A stretch of 64,000 bases of DNA, taken from contig NZ_JANADK010000001.1 of assembly GCF_024199795.1 (NCBI RefSeq), forward strand, positions 3,720,001-3,784,000, read 5' to 3'. Positions 9,495 through 18,987 of the stretch are shown here, piece by piece; position 1 is the first letter of the stretch, and each line of letters starts with the position of its first letter. This stretch comes from Bradyrhizobium sp. CCGB01 (GTDB lineage Bacteria > Pseudomonadota > Alphaproteobacteria > Rhizobiales > Xanthobacteraceae). A program made the translations under genes and the position numbers. The notes under the pieces were generated by a model. The model was given only the letters and a program-made list of their open reading frames with translations, ran no database searches and was not told the DNA's origin.

Positions 9495-9674
9495 ATGATC
9501 ACGACGACAGCGAGACGTATCGGCATGGCGCTAGCCTTGTTGGCGACGGGCGCGGCGCGCTTCCTGAAACGCTATTTAGTGGCACCTCATTCTCCGCAGG
9601 CCTATCTCGTTCAACAGCGAGTGGCCGATGGCAGGCGGGCGCAGCGCCGCGCGTTCAGAGCGGGCGGACATTGA
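9495..9674 (+). CDS. possible small membrane protein, 59 residues
   Basis: A short frame with a good ribosome binding site, GGAGG at 9484-9488, six bases before the ATG. The product begins MITTTARRIGMALALLATGA, one short hydrophobic stretch, then a basic Arg/Gln-rich tail. It ends 74 bases before the OmpR-type regulator on the same strand. I recognise no family, so it may be a leader or a chance frame. Confidence 0.35.
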   Translation: MITTTARRIGMALALLATGAARFLKRYLVAPHSPQAYLVQQRVADGRRAQRRAFRAGGH

Positions 9675-9748
9675 ACATGACGCCCCGGACCGCTGAACCC
9701 GCGTCTATCCGCCGAAGGCCGAAACGCCTCGTAGAACGTGGGACCAGA

Positions 9749-10432
9749 ATGATGACGCGGATCCTTCTGATCGAGGATGATGCCGAAACCGCCGAGGTGA
9801 TCGTCGCCGAACTCGCCGATCGCGGCTTCGAGGTTCAATGGGCCCCTGACGGCGTCGACGGTCTCGATCAGGCGCGCGCGGCGTGTCCCGATGCCATGAT
9901 CGTCGATCGCATGTTGCCCGGAATGGACGGACTGACCGTTATCGAGGCGTTGCGCAAGGATCGGGTCGTGACGCCGGTGCTGGTTCTGAGTGCGCTCGGC
10001 GCGGTGGACGATCGGGTACGCGGATTGCGGATGGGGGGAGACGACTATCTGACCAAACCGTTCGCAATTATCGAACTCGTCGCGCGCATAGAGGCATTGC
10101 TGCGCCGTCCGATGGACAGCCGGGAGACCACGCTGCATGTCGGGCCGCTGGAGGTCGACCTGATTGAGCGCACGGCGAGACGTGGCGAGCGAGAGATCGA
10201 TCTGTTGCCACGAGAGTTCCGCCTGCTCGAATACATGATGCGCCGGAGCGATCAGTTGCTCACGCGCGCGATGCTGCTCGAAGAGGTCTGGAACTACAAA
10301 TTCGTTCCGGCAACGACGAATCTGATCGATGTGCATATGGGCCGGCTTCGTCACAAGGTCGATGGTCCCGGCGATCCACAACTGATCCACAACGTTCGCG
10401 GTTCCGGCTTCATTCTGCGTTCACACCAATAG
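9749..10432 (+). CDS. two-component response regulator, OmpR/PhoB type
   Basis: A 227-residue response regulator with an intact receiver (D10/D11 in LLIEDDAE, phospho-acceptor D53 in MIVDRMLPGMDG, K103 in YLTKPF) and a C-terminal winged helix of the OmpR type (about 130-225, ending LIHNVRGSGFIL). The start at 9749 (two adjacent ATGs) gives the standard length; the longer frame from 9467 is not supported. It is 14 bases upstream of a histidine kinase gene and almost surely its partner. Downstream genes for a sigma factor and an RND pump are its likely targets, by position only. Confidence 0.93.
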   Translation: MMTRILLIEDDAETAEVIVAELADRGFEVQWAPDGVDGLDQARAACPDAMIVDRMLPGMDGLTVIEALRKDRVVTPVLVLSALGAVDDRVRGLRMGGDDYLTKPFAIIELVARIEALLRRPMDSRETTLHVGPLEVDLIERTARRGEREIDLLPREFRLLEYMMRRSDQLLTRAMLLEEVWNYKFVPATTNLIDVHMGRLRHKVDGPGDPQLIHNVRGSGFILRSHQ

Positions 10433-10446
10433 AGACGCAGGACGCA

Positions 10447-11913
10447 ATGGATCGTGGAGCACGGATTGCACGGGTATCGAGTGACGGATCGATGCACTGG
10501 ATTCAGTTCATTCGTTCGAACACGTTTCTCTGGGCGCTGGCGGTGGCGGCTGCATTTGCGCTGTTCGTGGTCGGGCTGTTCGCGTTCGTCTATTGGAAGC
10601 TTGACGACTATCTGATCGCGCGGTCCGACCGCATGATCACCACCCAGATCAATTTCATCGCCGATCTACCGCCGGATCGCCGCGTCAGCGCGATCTCCGA
10701 TCATCTCGCCCAGGACTCCAGAGGCGTGCAATACGCGGGGCTCTTCAATGGCGCCGGCACCCGGCTTGCCGGAAATATCGACCGTGTGCCGCCCGCGCTC
10801 GGTCTGGACGGTGCGGTGGAGGGTGTGCGGCTCGACCTGATGGATAAGCTGGCGGCCCACGATCCGGTCGTCAGGGCGTTGGGCAGGCGTCTTGATGGCG
10901 GCGATGTCTTGGTGATGGGCAGGAATGTCGATGAGACGCGTGAGATCTCGAGTGTCGTGGGACAGGCGCTCGCGCTCGGCCTGCTGCCGGCTTTCTGCCT
11001 CTGTCTACTGGCCGGTGCGTGGCTGAGTGTCCGCGCCCAGAGGCGCGTCGAGGAGGTGAACCAGCGGGTGCAGCGGATCGTGGCCGGGGAGCTGCGCGAG
11101 CGGCTTCCGGAGGACAATGCCGACGATCCGTTCGCGCGACTGGCCAGGATTGTCAACGGCATGCTCGCCGAGATGGAAACCATGATCAACGCGCTTGCCG
11201 GCGTTGGCAACGATATCGCCCATGATCTCAGAACTCCGCTCACGCGTGCGCGCCTGGCGTTGGAGCGCGGACGAACGCATGCGGCGACGCTGGAGCAGCT
11301 CCAGGAGGTCACCGACAAGGCGGTGGCCGGAATCGATCAGTCGCTCGCTATCGTCACCGCCTTGCTGCGTCTGACAGAGATCGAGAACAACCGTCGCACC
11401 GCCGGCTTTGGCGACGTCGCGCTCGACGAGATTCTGCGCCAAGTGTGCGACGTCTATGAGCCCATCGCCGAAGACAAGGGTATCGCGCTCGGCGTCGTCA
11501 TCGATCGCCATGTGCGGGTGTGGGGCGATCGGGACCTGTTGTTCGAAGCAATCGCCAATCTCGTGGATAATGCGGTCAAGTTCACGCCGTCGGGCGGACG
11601 GGTGGGCCTCGAACTCGTGTCAGAAGACGAGACCGCGCTTGTGCGCGTGAGTGACACCGGACCCGGTATCAGCGAGCAGGAGCGCGAAGCGGTGCTACGG
11701 CGATTTTATCGTTCCGACAAGATGCGCAACACGCCGGGGGTAGGGCTGGGACTGAGCCTCGTGGCTGCCATCGTCAAGCTGCACGGCTTTCGGTTGATCA
11801 TCGGTCCGGCTCCCGGCGGGCGGATCGAGATCCTCGCGTGGACCGGGAGGGCGAGCAAAGCCGCCCCATGCGGGTCCCGAGCCTTGTTCCCCGCAACAGC
11901 TGACCTGATGTGA
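10447..11913 (+). CDS. sensor histidine kinase with HAMP domain
   Basis: A 488-residue inner-membrane sensor kinase. Membrane segments lie at about 29-49 and 172-194, enclosing a periplasmic sensor of about 120 residues. A HAMP linker follows, then the H-box with His259 (NDIAHDLRTPLTRARL), N-box (NLVDNAVKFTP, about 371-381), G1 box (DTGPGIS, about 403-409) and a GVGLGLSL lid. The regulator gene is 14 bases upstream and is its probable partner. An internal ATG at residue 16 is an alternative start. The signal is unknown; the following RND pump suggests envelope stress or a toxic compound. Confidence 0.92.
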   Translation: MDRGARIARVSSDGSMHWIQFIRSNTFLWALAVAAAFALFVVGLFAFVYWKLDDYLIARSDRMITTQINFIADLPPDRRVSAISDHLAQDSRGVQYAGLFNGAGTRLAGNIDRVPPALGLDGAVEGVRLDLMDKLAAHDPVVRALGRRLDGGDVLVMGRNVDETREISSVVGQALALGLLPAFCLCLLAGAWLSVRAQRRVEEVNQRVQRIVAGELRERLPEDNADDPFARLARIVNGMLAEMETMINALAGVGNDIAHDLRTPLTRARLALERGRTHAATLEQLQEVTDKAVAGIDQSLAIVTALLRLTEIENNRRTAGFGDVALDEILRQVCDVYEPIAEDKGIALGVVIDRHVRVWGDRDLLFEAIANLVDNAVKFTPSGGRVGLELVSEDETALVRVSDTGPGISEQEREAVLRRFYRSDKMRNTPGVGLGLSLVAAIVKLHGFRLIIGPAPGGRIEILAWTGRASKAAPCGSRALFPATADLM

Positions 11914-12059
11914 CGACGCCGATGATGCGCGATGCTCTCGATGCCAGGAGATGCCGGATGTCTGAAGGCGAATTCAGGTTTGTTACGTTCAATTCAGTGG
12001 CCGCCTCCTTCGGGGGCCTCCTAGAGTCCGTTCGCCGGTTTCGTATGTGGGAGTGACAG

Positions 12060-13016
12060 ATGCAGATCCGCCACGAAGTTGCGAGGAATAATGCCGTGGC
12101 TGTAGCGGCCGGAGTTCCGTCGGCCTCATTCCTCAGCGCGTATTCCGAAGCCATCAAACGCTATGAACTGCTTGAGCCTGTTCAGGAGCAGCAGCTTGCA
12201 CGCAGCTGGCAGGAGACGCGGGACCGCAGTGCCGTCAACGCACTCGTTACCAGTCATCTCCGGCTCGCAGCCAAGGTGGCGCGCGGCTACAAGGGATACG
12301 GTCTTCCCTTGGCCGATGTGATTGCGGAGGCAAATCTCGGCCTCGTGATTGCCGCGTCACGCTTCGAGCCCGGCCGCGGTGCGAGGTTCTCCACCTATGC
12401 GGTGTGGTGGATCAAAGCGTCCGTTCACGAATACATTCTGCGCTCCTGGTCCCTGGTCAGGATCGGCACGACCGCAGCGCAGAAGAAGTTGTTCTTCAGG
12501 CTTCGCGGCGAGATGAGGAAAGCCGCGCGCGGTACGATGGCAGGGCTCACGCCCGATGTCGCCCAGATGATCGCGGAAAGGCTCGACGTCACAGCGCGTG
12601 ACGTGATCGAGATGGATTCCCGTCTGAACGGTGACATGTCGCTGAACGCGCGCGTAGGCGGCGACGAACAAGGAACCGAGTGGGAAACATTGCTGGTCGA
12701 TCAGGCGATCGACGCCGAGACGGTGCTAGCCGATCATGAGCAGACGGAGCGCCGTACCAATGCTTTGCGCGTTGCGCTGGGCGTGCTCACGGCGCGCGAG
12801 CGCCATGTCCTGGAGGCGAGGCGGCTGGCGGAACGCCCGGTTACGCTGGACCAACTCGCCTGCGAGCTTTCGGTCTCCAGCGAACGGGTTCGGCAGATCG
12901 AGATCCGTGCCTTTGCCAAGGTCAGGCGAGCCGCAATTCTCGCCGCGGAGGATGCGGTACGCAAGCGCGCCGCCTGCGTCTCGGGCTCACGGCCGCGGGA
13001 GCTCACCACACAATGA
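12060..13016 (+). CDS. rpoH: RpoH-family RNA polymerase sigma factor
   Basis: A 318-residue sigma-32-type factor. Region 2 contains NLGLVIAASRFEPGRGARF and STYAVWWIKASVHEYILRSW (about 93-130). The RpoH box is recognisable as QKKLFFRLRG at 141-150, which marks the heat-shock sigma group. Region 4 with its helix-turn-helix spans about 238-295 (VTLDQLACELSVSSERVRQIEIRA). Bradyrhizobium-type bacteria carry several rpoH genes, so this is probably a specialised paralogue. It lies 146 bases after a two-component system and 140 bases before an RND pump gene, an unusual setting for a heat-shock factor. Confidence 0.88.
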   Translation: MQIRHEVARNNAVAVAAGVPSASFLSAYSEAIKRYELLEPVQEQQLARSWQETRDRSAVNALVTSHLRLAAKVARGYKGYGLPLADVIAEANLGLVIAASRFEPGRGARFSTYAVWWIKASVHEYILRSWSLVRIGTTAAQKKLFFRLRGEMRKAARGTMAGLTPDVAQMIAERLDVTARDVIEMDSRLNGDMSLNARVGGDEQGTEWETLLVDQAIDAETVLADHEQTERRTNALRVALGVLTARERHVLEARRLAERPVTLDQLACELSVSSERVRQIEIRAFAKVRRAAILAAEDAVRKRAACVSGSRPRELTTQ

Positions 13017-13156
13017 GCGATTGCGAAGCAGTGATGCCGGCACCAATGATGTCTGTCATGTCGCGGAGCTTCTGAATTCGTTTTCATTTGAACGGATGCC
13101 CACCCGTCCTCATCTGTTCAACGATCCCGCGCAATTTGTTTCAGGCAGAAACCACC

Positions 13157-16100
13157 ATGGGAATTGTTCGCTTCGCGCTGCGGTTTCCGCACACGTTCTA
13201 TGTGCTTGCGGCGCTGATCATGTTTCTCGGCGGCATCGCGATCTGGTCGATGCCGACGGACATTTTTCCGGAGATTCGCATCCCCGTCGTCACGGTGGTG
13301 TGGAGCTACACCGGTCTTTCGACGCCGGAGATGGAGCAGCGCGTCAGCACCTACAGCCAGTATTCGATCAGCGCCAACGTCAGCGGCATCAAGAATATCG
13401 AGGCGCAAACCCTCAACGGTCTGTCGGTTCAGAAAATCTACTTCCAGCCGGACGTCAATCTCGACCTCGCAATCTCGCAGATCGTCTCGGCGACCAACGC
13501 CATCCGCGCGCTGATGCCGCCGGGAATTCAGCCGCCGATCATCGTGCAGTTCAACGCGTCGAGCGTGCCGGTGCTGCAGCTCAGCCTCGAGTCCAATAGC
13601 CTGAACGAGCAGCAGCTATACGATTTCGGCATCTATCGAGTCCGGCAGCAATTGGCGCCCGTTCCGGGCGTCACGCTGCCTACGCCTGCCGGCGGCAAGT
13701 ACCGCCAGATCATGGTCGACATCGACCCGAACAAGCTTCTGTCGCGCGGATTGACGCCCCTCGACATCGTCAATGCGGTTAACACCCAGAATCTGACGTT
13801 GCCCACCGGCACGGCGAAGATCGGCGATACCCAGTACACCGTTCGAACCAACGCCACGCCGGCTTCGATCAAGGATCTCAACATGATCCCGGTCAAGTTC
13901 GCGAACGGAGCCACGATCTTCCTGAAGGATGTGGCCCAGGTCCGGGACGGCGCCCAGGTCCAGCAGAACATCGTGCGCGAGGACGGCCATCGGTCCGTCC
14001 TGCTCAGTGTGATCAAGAATGGAAATGCCTCGACGCTCGCCGTCGTCAACGGTGTGAAGAAGGCCTTGAAGTCGATTCGGGCGTCGGCTCCTGCGGGGCT
14101 GAAGATCAACGAGCTGTTCGACCAGTCGGTCTTTGTGACTCATTCTGTCAATGGCGTGCTGCGCGAAGGTGCGATCGCGGCCGGCCTCACGGCCCTGATG
14201 GTCCTGCTCTTTCTGGGATCGTGGCGATCGACGCTGGTCGTCTTGATCTCGATCCCGCTAGCGATGCTTTCGTCGCTGGTCGCGTTGTATTGTCTCGGCG
14301 AGACCCTGAACACGATGACGCTCGGCGGGCTCGCACTCGCGGTCGGCATCCTGGTCGATGACTCGACGGTGACGATCGAGAACACGCACCGGCTCTGGAC
14401 CGAGCAAGGCATGCCGCTGCCGGATGCGACGCTGCATGGAGCGGCTGAAATCGCGGTGCCGACGCTCGTTTCGACGCTCGCGATCAGTTGCGTGTTCACC
14501 TCGGTCGTGTTTCTCGAAGGGCCGGCCAAGTACCTCTTCACCCCGTTAGGTCTGGCGGTGGTGTTCGCGATGCTGGCGTCATATGCGTTGTCGCGAACGC
14601 TGACGCCGATCACCATCGGCCTGCTGCTGAAAGGCGAGCGGCGTCATGGCGAGGGCGGGGCCCCGTCGGGCATCTTCGGACGTGCCTCGGCCGCGTTCGA
14701 GCGCGGGTTCGAACGCCTGCGCAACGGCTATTCCGATCTCTTGTTGACGTTGCTTCGGCGTCGCGCCGTCGTGCCGGTCGTCGCGGTGCTGGTGCTCGCT
14801 CTCGGGGCCACCATGTTCGTCTATGTCGGCAGGGACTTTTATCCGTTGATCGACGGTGGCCAGATCCAGCTTCATGTTCGCGCCCCCGCGGGCACGCGCA
14901 TAGAGCGCACGGAGGCAATCTTCCAGGCGGTCGAAGACAAGATCCGAGATGTCATTCCGGAGCGGGACCGGGCGCTGATCGTCGACAATATCGGGCTTCC
15001 GGCGCGTCCCTATAATCTCGCGTTCACCGACGGTTCGACGATAGGCGTGAACGACGGCACCATTCTCGTGTCGCTCAAGGACGGGCACAAGCCGACCGCG
15101 GGCTACGTCAGGAAACTGCGGCAGGTGCTGCCATCGGCATTCCCCGAGGACACGTTCTACTTCCAGGCGGCCGATATCGTGACGCAGATCCTGAACTTCG
15201 GTCTTCCGGCGCAGATCGATGTGCGCACGGTCGGCTACGGCAACAACAATCTGGCCGTGGCCAAGGAGCTCCAGAAGTCTCTCGCGGCGATCCCCGGCGT
15301 CGTCGATGCCCATCTGCAGCAGGAAGTCGATGCTCCGGCGTTCTATGCCGACATCGACCGCACCCGGGCCGCGCAGCTCGGCCTGAATGCGAGCACGGTG
15401 GCGACCAATATCAATGTCAGCCTCAGCTCGTCGGCGCAGGTCTCGCCGAATTTCTGGACCGACCCGACGTCGGGCATCCCGTATTACCTGGCGGTGCAGA
15501 CGCCCGAGTACAGGGCAAATTCGCTGAACGCATTGGGAAACACGCCGGTGTCGACGTCCGTTGCCGCGAGCGGGCAGACGGTGCCGGGGCTCCTCAGCAA
15601 CGTTGCGACGTTCAAGCGAGGGAGCGTTCCCACCAATTCGAACCAGGCCAATGTCCAGCCGGTGTTTGACGTCTATGCAAGCGTCCAGGGCCGCGATCTT
15701 GGCGGCGTGGCGGCCGACATCAACAAGGTGACGTCGACGCTTCAGAAGCAACTCCAGCCGGGCAATTCGATCCAGGTCCTGGGACAGATCCAGAGCATGA
15801 ACCAGTCGTTCCGCGATCTGGGGATCGGGCTGCTGTTCGCCGCCATCCTGGTCTACCTGCTCATGGTCGTGAACTACCAGAATTTCGGCGATCCCTTTGT
15901 CGTGATCCTGGCGCTGCCGGCGACGTTCTGTGGCATCGTGACAATGTTGTTCATCACCGGAACGACGCTGAATGTGCCCTCGCTGATGGGCGCGATCATG
16001 GCGGTCGGGGTCGCCTCGGCGAACTCCATTCTGCTCGTGACGTTCGCGCGAGATGAGCAATTGAAGGGACACTCCGCGTTCCAGGCGGCGCTGAGCGCGG

Positions 16101-16339
16101 GGCGCACCAGAATCCGTCCCGTCCTGATGACCGCTGCCGCGATGATCGTGGGCATGATCCCGATGGCGCTTGGGGGGCCGGGCGAGGAGCAGAACGCCGC
16201 GCTCGCGCGCGCGGTTATCGGCGGACTGCTGTTCGCGACCCCGACGACACTGCTGATCGTGCCGTACCTCTTTGCGATGCTGCGCAAAGGTAACGATGGC
16301 AAGCCTCACCACGGCGTATTCGAGGAGCAACCGGAATGA
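13157..16339 (+). CDS. RND-family efflux transporter, inner-membrane pump
   Basis: A 1060-residue proton-driven pump of the AcrB/HAE1 type. It begins with a membrane helix (about 12-30), followed by a large periplasmic loop and a helix cluster at about 335-520. The TM4 proton-relay pair is D401/D402 (AVGILVDDSTVTIEN), matching AcrB D407/D408. The second half repeats the plan. The start at 13157 is set by the standard MGIVRFALRFP opening; 23 upstream residues in the frame are not family-like. It overlaps the adaptor gene by 4 bases. No outer-membrane channel gene is nearby, so it probably borrows a TolC-like protein. Substrate unknown. Confidence 0.92.
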   Translation: MGIVRFALRFPHTFYVLAALIMFLGGIAIWSMPTDIFPEIRIPVVTVVWSYTGLSTPEMEQRVSTYSQYSISANVSGIKNIEAQTLNGLSVQKIYFQPDVNLDLAISQIVSATNAIRALMPPGIQPPIIVQFNASSVPVLQLSLESNSLNEQQLYDFGIYRVRQQLAPVPGVTLPTPAGGKYRQIMVDIDPNKLLSRGLTPLDIVNAVNTQNLTLPTGTAKIGDTQYTVRTNATPASIKDLNMIPVKFANGATIFLKDVAQVRDGAQVQQNIVREDGHRSVLLSVIKNGNASTLAVVNGVKKALKSIRASAPAGLKINELFDQSVFVTHSVNGVLREGAIAAGLTALMVLLFLGSWRSTLVVLISIPLAMLSSLVALYCLGETLNTMTLGGLALAVGILVDDSTVTIENTHRLWTEQGMPLPDATLHGAAEIAVPTLVSTLAISCVFTSVVFLEGPAKYLFTPLGLAVVFAMLASYALSRTLTPITIGLLLKGERRHGEGGAPSGIFGRASAAFERGFERLRNGYSDLLLTLLRRRAVVPVVAVLVLALGATMFVYVGRDFYPLIDGGQIQLHVRAPAGTRIERTEAIFQAVEDKIRDVIPERDRALIVDNIGLPARPYNLAFTDGSTIGVNDGTILVSLKDGHKPTAGYVRKLRQVLPSAFPEDTFYFQAADIVTQILNFGLPAQIDVRTVGYGNNNLAVAKELQKSLAAIPGVVDAHLQQEVDAPAFYADIDRTRAAQLGLNASTVATNINVSLSSSAQVSPNFWTDPTSGIPYYLAVQTPEYRANSLNALGNTPVSTSVAASGQTVPGLLSNVATFKRGSVPTNSNQANVQPVFDVYASVQGRDLGGVAADINKVTSTLQKQLQPGNSIQVLGQIQSMNQSFRDLGIGLLFAAILVYLLMVVNYQNFGDPFVVILALPATFCGIVTMLFITGTTLNVPSLMGAIMAVGVASANSILLVTFARDEQLKGHSAFQAALSAGRTRIRPVLMTAAAMIVGMIPMALGGPGEEQNAALARAVIGGLLFATPTTLLIVPYLFAMLRKGNDGKPHHGVFEEQPE

Positions 16340-17607
16340 GCGACGCTCGCGTGCGGACCAGTGACGATGAAGGGGGGGACCGGCCCGATGCGGAGAGCTG
16401 CCGGATCGTCGAGCTCCCGGGCAAAGGCGCTCCATCCGGACGCCGTTATGGCGCCGCGCTGCTCGGAGGAGGGATGCTTCTGCTGCTTGCGGGCGGTCTC
16501 GGCGTTGGCGGCTGGCGGCACTATCAGGCGGCGCGTGACGTCGCCGCAGTCGCGGAGCAAGCGAGGACGGCTGTTCCGGACGTCCGGGTGGCGGTGGTTC
16601 GGCCCAGCGGTGCGCTGATGAAGGTCACCTTGCCGGCGACGACGACCGCGTTCGAGGCGGCCAATATCTTCGCGCGGACCAGCGGCTATATCGAGAAGCG
16701 CTACGTCGATATCGGCGATCGGGTGAAGAAGGGCGATCTTCTGGCGGATATCACAGCTCCGGAGCTTGACCAGCAGATCGCTCAGGCCCAGGCGACGCTT
16801 GCACAAAACCAGGCGGCCTTGCAGCAGGCGCAAGCGAGCCGGGAGCTTGCCGACGTCACCAATTCGCGGGACAGCAATCTGGTCAAGCAAGGCTGGCTGA
16901 CGGCGCAGCAGGGTGACAACGATCGTCTGACCTTGCGTGCGCAGCAGGGGGCCGTGGGTGTCGCCCAGTCGAACATCACCGCGCAGCAGGCGCAGATCCG
17001 CGTCCTCGAGCAGGAGAAGGCCTACCAGCGCGTGGTGGCGCCGTTCGACGGCGTGATCACACAGCGCAATGTGGACAATGGCAGCCTGGTGCAGGCCGGG
17101 TCGACCTTCATGTTCACGCTGATGCATTCCAATGTGATCCGAACTCAGGTCTTCGTGCCGCAAGACGAGGCTTTCGGAGTCGGACCGGGCGTCGACGCGG
17201 ATATTCACGTCCCCGAGATTCCAGGGCGGTCGTTTCCGGGGAAAGTCACGCGGATCGCAAGCGCATTGCAGCCAGGAAGCCGAACTCTGCTGACCGAGAT
17301 CGACGTGCCCAATCCGGACGGTGCGCTCAGTCCTGGGATCTACTGCACGGTCGAGCTGTCGATCCCGCGCAAGACGCCGTCGATGATGGTCCCGTCCGAT
17401 GCGCTCGTCTTCGATCAGAACGGTCTTCACGTCGCGGTGGTGCGAAACGACATCGTTCATTTGCAGCACGTCTCGATCGCACGGGACTTCGGCACCTCGG
17501 TGGAGGTGCGCGAGGGCGTGCAACCCGGCGATCAGGTCATACTCAATCCAGCGGTGAACCTGGCGGAGGGCAGCAAGGTCACCATACGCAAGGTCGAGGC
17601 GAGCTAG
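16336..17607 (+). CDS. RND efflux periplasmic adaptor (membrane fusion protein)
   Basis: A 423-residue adaptor that links the pump to an outer-membrane channel. An N-terminal anchor lies at about 41-62, after an unusually long cytoplasmic lead of some 40 residues. The lipoyl half-motifs (TSGYIEKRYVDIGDRVKKGD and VVAPFDGVITQRNVDNGSLV) flank a coiled-coil hairpin at about 135-220 rich in Gln and Ala. A beta-barrel domain follows. Its ATG overlaps the pump's stop codon (ATGA), so the two are translationally coupled. The order pump-then-adaptor is the reverse of the classical acrAB order. Confidence 0.9.
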   Translation: MSDARVRTSDDEGGDRPDAESCRIVELPGKGAPSGRRYGAALLGGGMLLLLAGGLGVGGWRHYQAARDVAAVAEQARTAVPDVRVAVVRPSGALMKVTLPATTTAFEAANIFARTSGYIEKRYVDIGDRVKKGDLLADITAPELDQQIAQAQATLAQNQAALQQAQASRELADVTNSRDSNLVKQGWLTAQQGDNDRLTLRAQQGAVGVAQSNITAQQAQIRVLEQEKAYQRVVAPFDGVITQRNVDNGSLVQAGSTFMFTLMHSNVIRTQVFVPQDEAFGVGPGVDADIHVPEIPGRSFPGKVTRIASALQPGSRTLLTEIDVPNPDGALSPGIYCTVELSIPRKTPSMMVPSDALVFDQNGLHVAVVRNDIVHLQHVSIARDFGTSVEVREGVQPGDQVILNPAVNLAEGSKVTIRKVEAS

Positions 17608-17617
17608 GAGCACAGAG

Positions 17618-18319
17618 ATGGTCCGGATCGTGGTTGCAACGATGATCGCCGTAACGTTGGGCTGCTCTCCGATTGAGGCGCAGGTCGCAACAATGGGCAC
17701 CACGGCCATGGGCCTTCCCACCGTACCGGGTGCGATCGTCACCTCGCCGCTCAATAGTCCAGGCCCGTTTTCCGCTACAACTGAGCCTGGCACTCCCGAC
17801 ACGACGCTGGCGCCCGTTCCACTTGCCTCGGATCCGACCACGCCGGGTACGGTCGTCGTCTGCGCCGTGCCATTGACGTCTGAGACGCCGGTGCCGGCGA
17901 CTCCGATCGTATCGAGCACGGGCCAGTCGACGTCAGGCATTGGCGCTCTGATATCGCCGGTCATAGGGCAAACCGGCAGCTCCACCGGAACAATTCCCAC
18001 GTCGGAACCGGTGGGAACGGGGACGACGGCCGCATGCAGCTCGACGCCGGGAGGGCTCGCAGCAAGCGCTGCGTCCCTGCCGCTCTCGATCCCGCAAGTG
18101 CCGGCCAGCCTCGCGCCTGGCACGATCCTGCCGGACACCAGCGCCGCGGGCGGCACTGGCATCGATCCAAATGCCGCCGTCATGCCGAGCCCGAACAGCA
18201 CAAGCTGCATGGAAGGGGTTTCGATGAATCTCGCCGCGCCTGCGACGGTGTTGCCCGCCAACGCGTCAGGCGCTGCCCCAACGCCGGGAGTGTCGCCGAT
18301 CTTGCCGCCGGGATGCTGA
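17618..18319 (+). CDS. low-complexity exported protein linked to RND operon (first copy)
   Basis: A 233-residue protein with a signal peptide (MVRIVVATMIAVTLG...IEAQ) and a mature part made almost entirely of Pro, Thr, Ser, Gly, Ala and Val. It contains several scattered cysteines and ends PILPPGC. A ribosome binding site (AGGAG, about 17606-17610) lies before the ATG, and the gene starts 10 bases after the adaptor stop, so it belongs to the RND operon. The opening TVPGAIVTSPLN resembles TVPG...ATSPLN in the protein at 52085, which also accompanies an RND operon. Function unknown; a surface or periplasmic spacer is one possibility. Confidence 0.7.
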   Translation: MVRIVVATMIAVTLGCSPIEAQVATMGTTAMGLPTVPGAIVTSPLNSPGPFSATTEPGTPDTTLAPVPLASDPTTPGTVVVCAVPLTSETPVPATPIVSSTGQSTSGIGALISPVIGQTGSSTGTIPTSEPVGTGTTAACSSTPGGLAASAASLPLSIPQVPASLAPGTILPDTSAAGGTGIDPNAAVMPSPNSTSCMEGVSMNLAAPATVLPANASGAAPTPGVSPILPPGC

Positions 18320-18345
18320 GGCGGTGCTGCTACAAGACATTCGCC

Positions 18346-18870
18346 TCATCGCACCGCGTGCGGGTCCGGGGGCGATATTCCGGCTGCCGGCGCCTCGGGA
18401 ACAAGCGTGGCCGGCGCGCTTGCCAGATCGGATGCGAGCGCCCCGGCAGCTGCTCTGCACAGGCGCCGGTATTCGCTCGGCGTTTTGCCCGTGGTGCGTC
18501 CGAAGCTGGTCGAGAAATGCGCAGAGCTGGCGTAACCACAAGCATAGGCAATTTCGGTCAGCGTGCGGTTCGGATCGCGCAGGAGCCGCCTGGCGCGCTC
18601 GATCCGTTGCAGCATTTGCCAGCGATGGGGCGGAAGGCCCATGGTGGTGCGAAAGCGCTTGCAGAAGCAGCTTGAGCTGAGGCCAATCAATGACGCCATG
18701 GCCTCGAGCGACCAGGGCGTGCTGGACGATTCAATCGCCTCTCTGACGCGCCGCAATTGCCATTCGGCAAGACCGTTTCGCACGGAGACGCAATGGACCG
18801 GCTGCACCGGGCTTGGCGAGCCCGATATCTTTCCCGCCGTTTGATTGTGCGGACCGGGCTCAGCGATCAT
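18346..18870 (-). CDS. short AraC-family transcriptional regulator
   Basis: A 174-residue protein consisting mostly of the two helix-turn-helix motifs of the AraC family (about 45-140; SLEAMASLIGLSSSCFCKRF and LTEIAYACGYASSAHFSTSF, then GKTPSEYRR). It lacks the usual ligand-binding half, so it resembles the SoxS/MarA-like stand-alone form. GGGGAG six bases upstream supports the start. The C-terminal 30 residues are Ala/Pro-rich. It converges with the low-complexity gene and lies downstream of the substrate-binding protein gene on the same strand. Confidence 0.85.
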   Translation of the reverse strand: MIAEPGPHNQTAGKISGSPSPVQPVHCVSVRNGLAEWQLRRVREAIESSSTPWSLEAMASLIGLSSSCFCKRFRTTMGLPPHRWQMLQRIERARRLLRDPNRTLTEIAYACGYASSAHFSTSFGRTTGKTPSEYRRLCRAAAGALASDLASAPATLVPEAPAAGISPPDPHAVR

Positions 18871-18987
18871 CTGCGGCTCCCCTTATGGCAGAGCTGCATT
18901 ATGATCCGAACGACGTCGTATTTCCTTGGTGCTTTCGTGAAGTTTCCTGAAGCGCGGGTTGGCGCAGCCGGGGCCTGTACCTGCGCT

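Noticed and set aside
14579..16435. 618-codon frame opposite the first RND pump
   Set aside because: Antisense to a well-supported transporter gene, with no start signal and no family likeness.
16306..18261. 651-codon frame opposite adaptor and low-complexity gene
   Set aside because: Covers the adaptor on the other strand. The + strand gene at 17618 has a signal peptide and ribosome binding site, the antisense frame has neither.
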